Assembly: GCA_029861825.1 (NCBI GenBank)
Contig: JAOTYN010000180.1
Span: forward strand, 1 to 8,147
Length of the DNA: 8,147 bases
From: Cyclobacteriaceae bacterium
GTDB taxonomy: Bacteria > Bacteroidota > Bacteroidia > Cytophagales > Cyclobacteriaceae
Reading direction: 5' to 3'
Both the position numbers and the translations under genes were made by a program. The notes beneath the pieces were generated by a model. The model did not search any database and was not told the origin of the DNA. It worked only from the letters and a program-made list of their open reading frames with translations. The stretch's first letter is position 1; each line of letters starts with the position of its first letter. Below are positions 6,976 to 8,147 of the stretch, in pieces.

Positions 6976-6999
6976 GGGTCTGGAAACCATCTTTTTAGA

Positions 7000-7389
7000 T
7001 CATGCAGGTCCCTGAGACCTCTCATCCCGCAAATAAAAATAAACGGTCATTATCATTCCCAGGACGATGATTCCGGAGATGATCAAAAACATGATATCTC
7101 CAGAATAGAAGTACAACCCGATCATGCCTGCGGTTAAGAACATCCGCAGCATGAGAGTGGTTGGATAAAATTCCTGTATCAAGTTGAGACGGATGACCTG
7201 GATCACTACTATGGCCAAACCTAACATCATAAGCCCAACCACCCGTATCATGATATCATCATATTGACCACTGGATTGAAAAATTTTCAGGGCCGTCTGA
7301 GGTACCCACAGGAACAGTAGTCCACCCATGATAAGATACCCTGCTACATAACCGAGGCTGATTTTGGTATTGCGGTGTAAAGTTTCCAT
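7000..7389 (-). CDS. small four-TM membrane protein of unknown function
   Basis: A 129-residue integral membrane protein with four predicted helices, counted from the ATG: about 12-29 (LGYVAGYLIMGGLLFLWV), 46-66 (around RVVGLMMLGLAIVVIQVI), 78-95 (LMLRMFLTAGMIGLYFYS) and 98-120 (IMFLIISGIIVLGMIMTVYF). Short polar loops and a charged C-terminal tail LRDERSQGPA complete it. The spacing, with an amphipathic segment LKIFQSSGQYDD between helices 1 and 2, resembles small DUF4345-like four-helix proteins, but I cannot assign a family firmly. The ATG at 7387-7389 is chosen over a TTG two codons upstream because neither has an SD and ATG is the better codon. A candidate promoter lies about 65-95 bases upstream. 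It heads a minus-strand unit whose second gene is now the dehydrogenase remnant, so a former two-gene operon is likely. Confidence 0.75.
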   Translation of the reverse strand: METLHRNTKISLGYVAGYLIMGGLLFLWVPQTALKIFQSSGQYDDIMIRVVGLMMLGLAIVVIQVIRLNLIQEFYPTTLMLRMFLTAGMIGLYFYSGDIMFLIISGIIVLGMIMTVYFYLRDERSQGPA

Positions 7390-7458
7390 GGTCAAAGGGG
7401 GTTAGGCTGTTGAAAATGCGCTGTTCCAATTAAGCTGGATGGTATTTGCTGGTAGTAA

Positions 7459-7487
7459 CAAATTAGCAAGAACAGTTGAATTGTCAA
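7459..7487 (-). promoter_or_regulatory. candidate -33/-7 promoter for the four-TM protein gene
   Basis: On the minus strand TTG (7485-7487) is followed by exactly 19 nt and then TAATTTG (7459-7465), which is TAnnTTTG lacking one of the two variable bases. Predicted start is near 7452, leaving a leader of roughly 60 nt with no obvious riboswitch or attenuator. Confidence 0.4.
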
Positions 7488-7515
7488 AAACCCCTCAATT
7501 ATGCGGAAGTGCGCC

Positions 7516-7544
7516 TGATCAAATGCACCGTATGATACAAATGC
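7516..7544 (+). repeat. imperfect direct repeat upstream of the FAD oxidoreductase
   Basis: TGATCAAATGC (7516-7526) is repeated as TGATACAAATGC (7533-7544), with one inserted base and start points 17 nt apart. The pair lies immediately upstream of the candidate -7 box at 7546-7553, where a transcription activator would sit. It is short and may be chance. Confidence 0.3.
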
Positions 7545-7545
7545 C

Positions 7546-7553
7546 TATATTTA
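7546..7553 (+). promoter_or_regulatory. candidate -7 box of the FAD oxidoreductase gene
   Basis: TATATTTA matches TAnnTTTG at five of six fixed bases, 41 bases before the ATG. No TTG stands 19 nt upstream, so if real this promoter may need an activator; the direct repeat at 7516-7544 covers that spot. Confidence 0.3.
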
Positions 7554-7594
7554 TCCATAGCCATTAGAAAAAGGGTAACTATCTTAAAACACTC

Positions 7595-8147
7595 ATGAAA
7601 GCCATAAAAAGGAGAGATTTTATCAAAACTGCCTCAGTGGCAGGAGCGGCTGTGATGGGTTCTTCCCTGATACAGTGTGATGTTGAATCCCAGTCAACCT
7701 CCGGAAACAAAAAAAAGGTGGTGGTAGCAGGAGGGGGCATCGGTGGATTGTGTTGTGCCTATGAATTGATGAAGTTAGGCCATGAAGTTACGCTGCTGGA
7801 GGCGTCCGGGCGTCCGGGAGGTCATGTAATGAGTAGCAGTGAGGAGCTGGATGACGGGCTCTACGCCGATTATGGAGCGGAACATATTACCAAGCCCGGT
7901 TATGAAAGATTCTGGGAATATACCCGGGAATTCAACCTGACCGTTTTGCCTTATCCCCGACGCAAACAGGAACTGCGGCAGATTGAAGGCAGGTTCTACA
8001 GTGAAGAGATGCTGGCTGATCCCATGGTTCTGAAGACCATGGGTTTCAATGAAAGGGAGGTGAAATATCTTTCCCAAAATCCCTGGTGGGACCTTGCGTC
8101 CCTATATCTGGAGCCTTATCTGGAGAAGTTCACGGATGAGTATCAAC
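7595..8147 (+). CDS. Tat-exported FAD-dependent oxidoreductase (flavin amine oxidase-like), 3'-truncated by window edge
   Basis: The first 184 residues of a flavoprotein; the frame stays open to the last base. The N-terminus is a twin-arginine signal: KRRDFIK (5-11, R6-R7 pair), then a weakly hydrophobic stretch 12-27. C28 in SLIQC may be a lipobox cysteine, although Q at -1 is atypical. The ADP-binding beta-alpha-beta unit follows at 42-70: VVVAGGGIGG gives GxGxxG (G46, G48, G51), and E69 in TLLEAS would bind the ribose. Next is the second FAD motif GRPGGHV (72-78) and YADYGAEHI (90-98), both typical of amine oxidase, phytoene desaturase and protoporphyrinogen oxidase-like enzymes. Transport of a folded, cofactor-loaded enzyme by Tat fits an FAD protein. 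The substrate is unknown because the substrate domain lies mostly outside. The start is supported by the Tat motif. It is divergent from the four-TM gene, with a 205-bp gap. Confidence 0.85.
   Translation, partial: MKAIKRRDFIKTASVAGAAVMGSSLIQCDVESQSTSGNKKKVVVAGGGIGGLCCAYELMKLGHEVTLLEASGRPGGHVMSSSEELDDGLYADYGAEHITKPGYERFWEYTREFNLTVLPYPRRKQELRQIEGRFYSEEMLADPMVLKTMGFNEREVKYLSQNPWWDLASLYLEPYLEKFTDEYQ

Noticed and set aside
6799..7137. Open frame on the plus strand of 112 codons starting with TTG
   Set aside because: It lies opposite the SDR remnant and the C-terminal part of the four-TM gene, both of which give recognisable protein on the minus strand; the plus-strand translation is compositionally odd and resembles nothing.
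6738..7496. Inverted 10-mer GAGGGGTTTT (6738-6747) and AAAACCCCTC (7487-7496) flanking the SDR remnant and the four-TM gene, like element ends
   Set aside because: One copy lies inside the SDR coding remnant, where its codons are natural. The match is short and low in complexity, and there is no target duplication or transposase.
7708..7717. Run of eight A at the GNKKK codons of the FAD oxidoreductase, a possible slippage site
   Set aside because: The frame is intact on both sides and joins the Tat signal smoothly to the FAD-binding motif, so no frameshift is needed.
1..8147. CRISPR array, tRNA/rRNA gene, toxin-antitoxin pair, prophage or transposase
   Set aside because: No regularly spaced repeats, no structural RNA signature, and no recognisable mobile-element or toxin protein was seen on either strand.

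Overview
The window looks like a piece of a Bacteroidota chromosome, probably a Cytophagales-type organism. The lineage call is an inference. It rests on start codons that mostly lack a purine-rich Shine-Dalgarno sequence, several upstream regions that fit the Bacteroidota -33/-7 promoter pattern (TTG, about 19 nt, TAnnTTTG), a secreted Tricorn-type protease with an A|Q signal peptidase site, and small exported proteins of unknown function. Nothing here indicates a phage, plasmid, CRISPR array, tRNA or rRNA.

Layout, left to right. Positions 2-301 (+) hold the 3' end of a SnoaL/NTF2-like protein. It converges on a GNAT acetyltransferase (335-865, -). A two-gene unit follows on the plus strand: a membrane-anchored HELGH zinc metallopeptidase (930-1649) and, one base after its stop, an exported protein of unknown function (1651-2193). 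This unit converges on a DUF5996-family gene (2318-3280, -). The DUF5996 gene is divergent from a large secreted Tricorn-like S41 protease (3369-6626, +), and the 88-bp gap between them carries overlapping candidate promoters and a perfect 12-bp palindrome.

From 6624 to 7000 the sequence looks rearranged. A 95-nt imperfect palindrome begins exactly on the Tricorn stop codon. It is followed on the minus strand by the decapitated C-terminal remnant of a short-chain dehydrogenase (6727-6975), then by an intact four-TM membrane protein gene (7000-7389, -). Divergent from that gene, a Tat-exported FAD-dependent oxidoreductase starts at 7595 and runs off the window.

The genes are mostly single transcription units and do not form one pathway. 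The strongest functional pairing is the metallopeptidase with its one-base-spaced exported partner. At least four products (metallopeptidase, its partner, Tricorn protease, FAD oxidoreductase) appear to be targeted to the membrane or beyond. I found no clear new defence, mobile or biosynthetic system. The least ordinary items are the long palindrome, the dehydrogenase remnant, and the unusual residue beside the Tricorn catalytic histidine.
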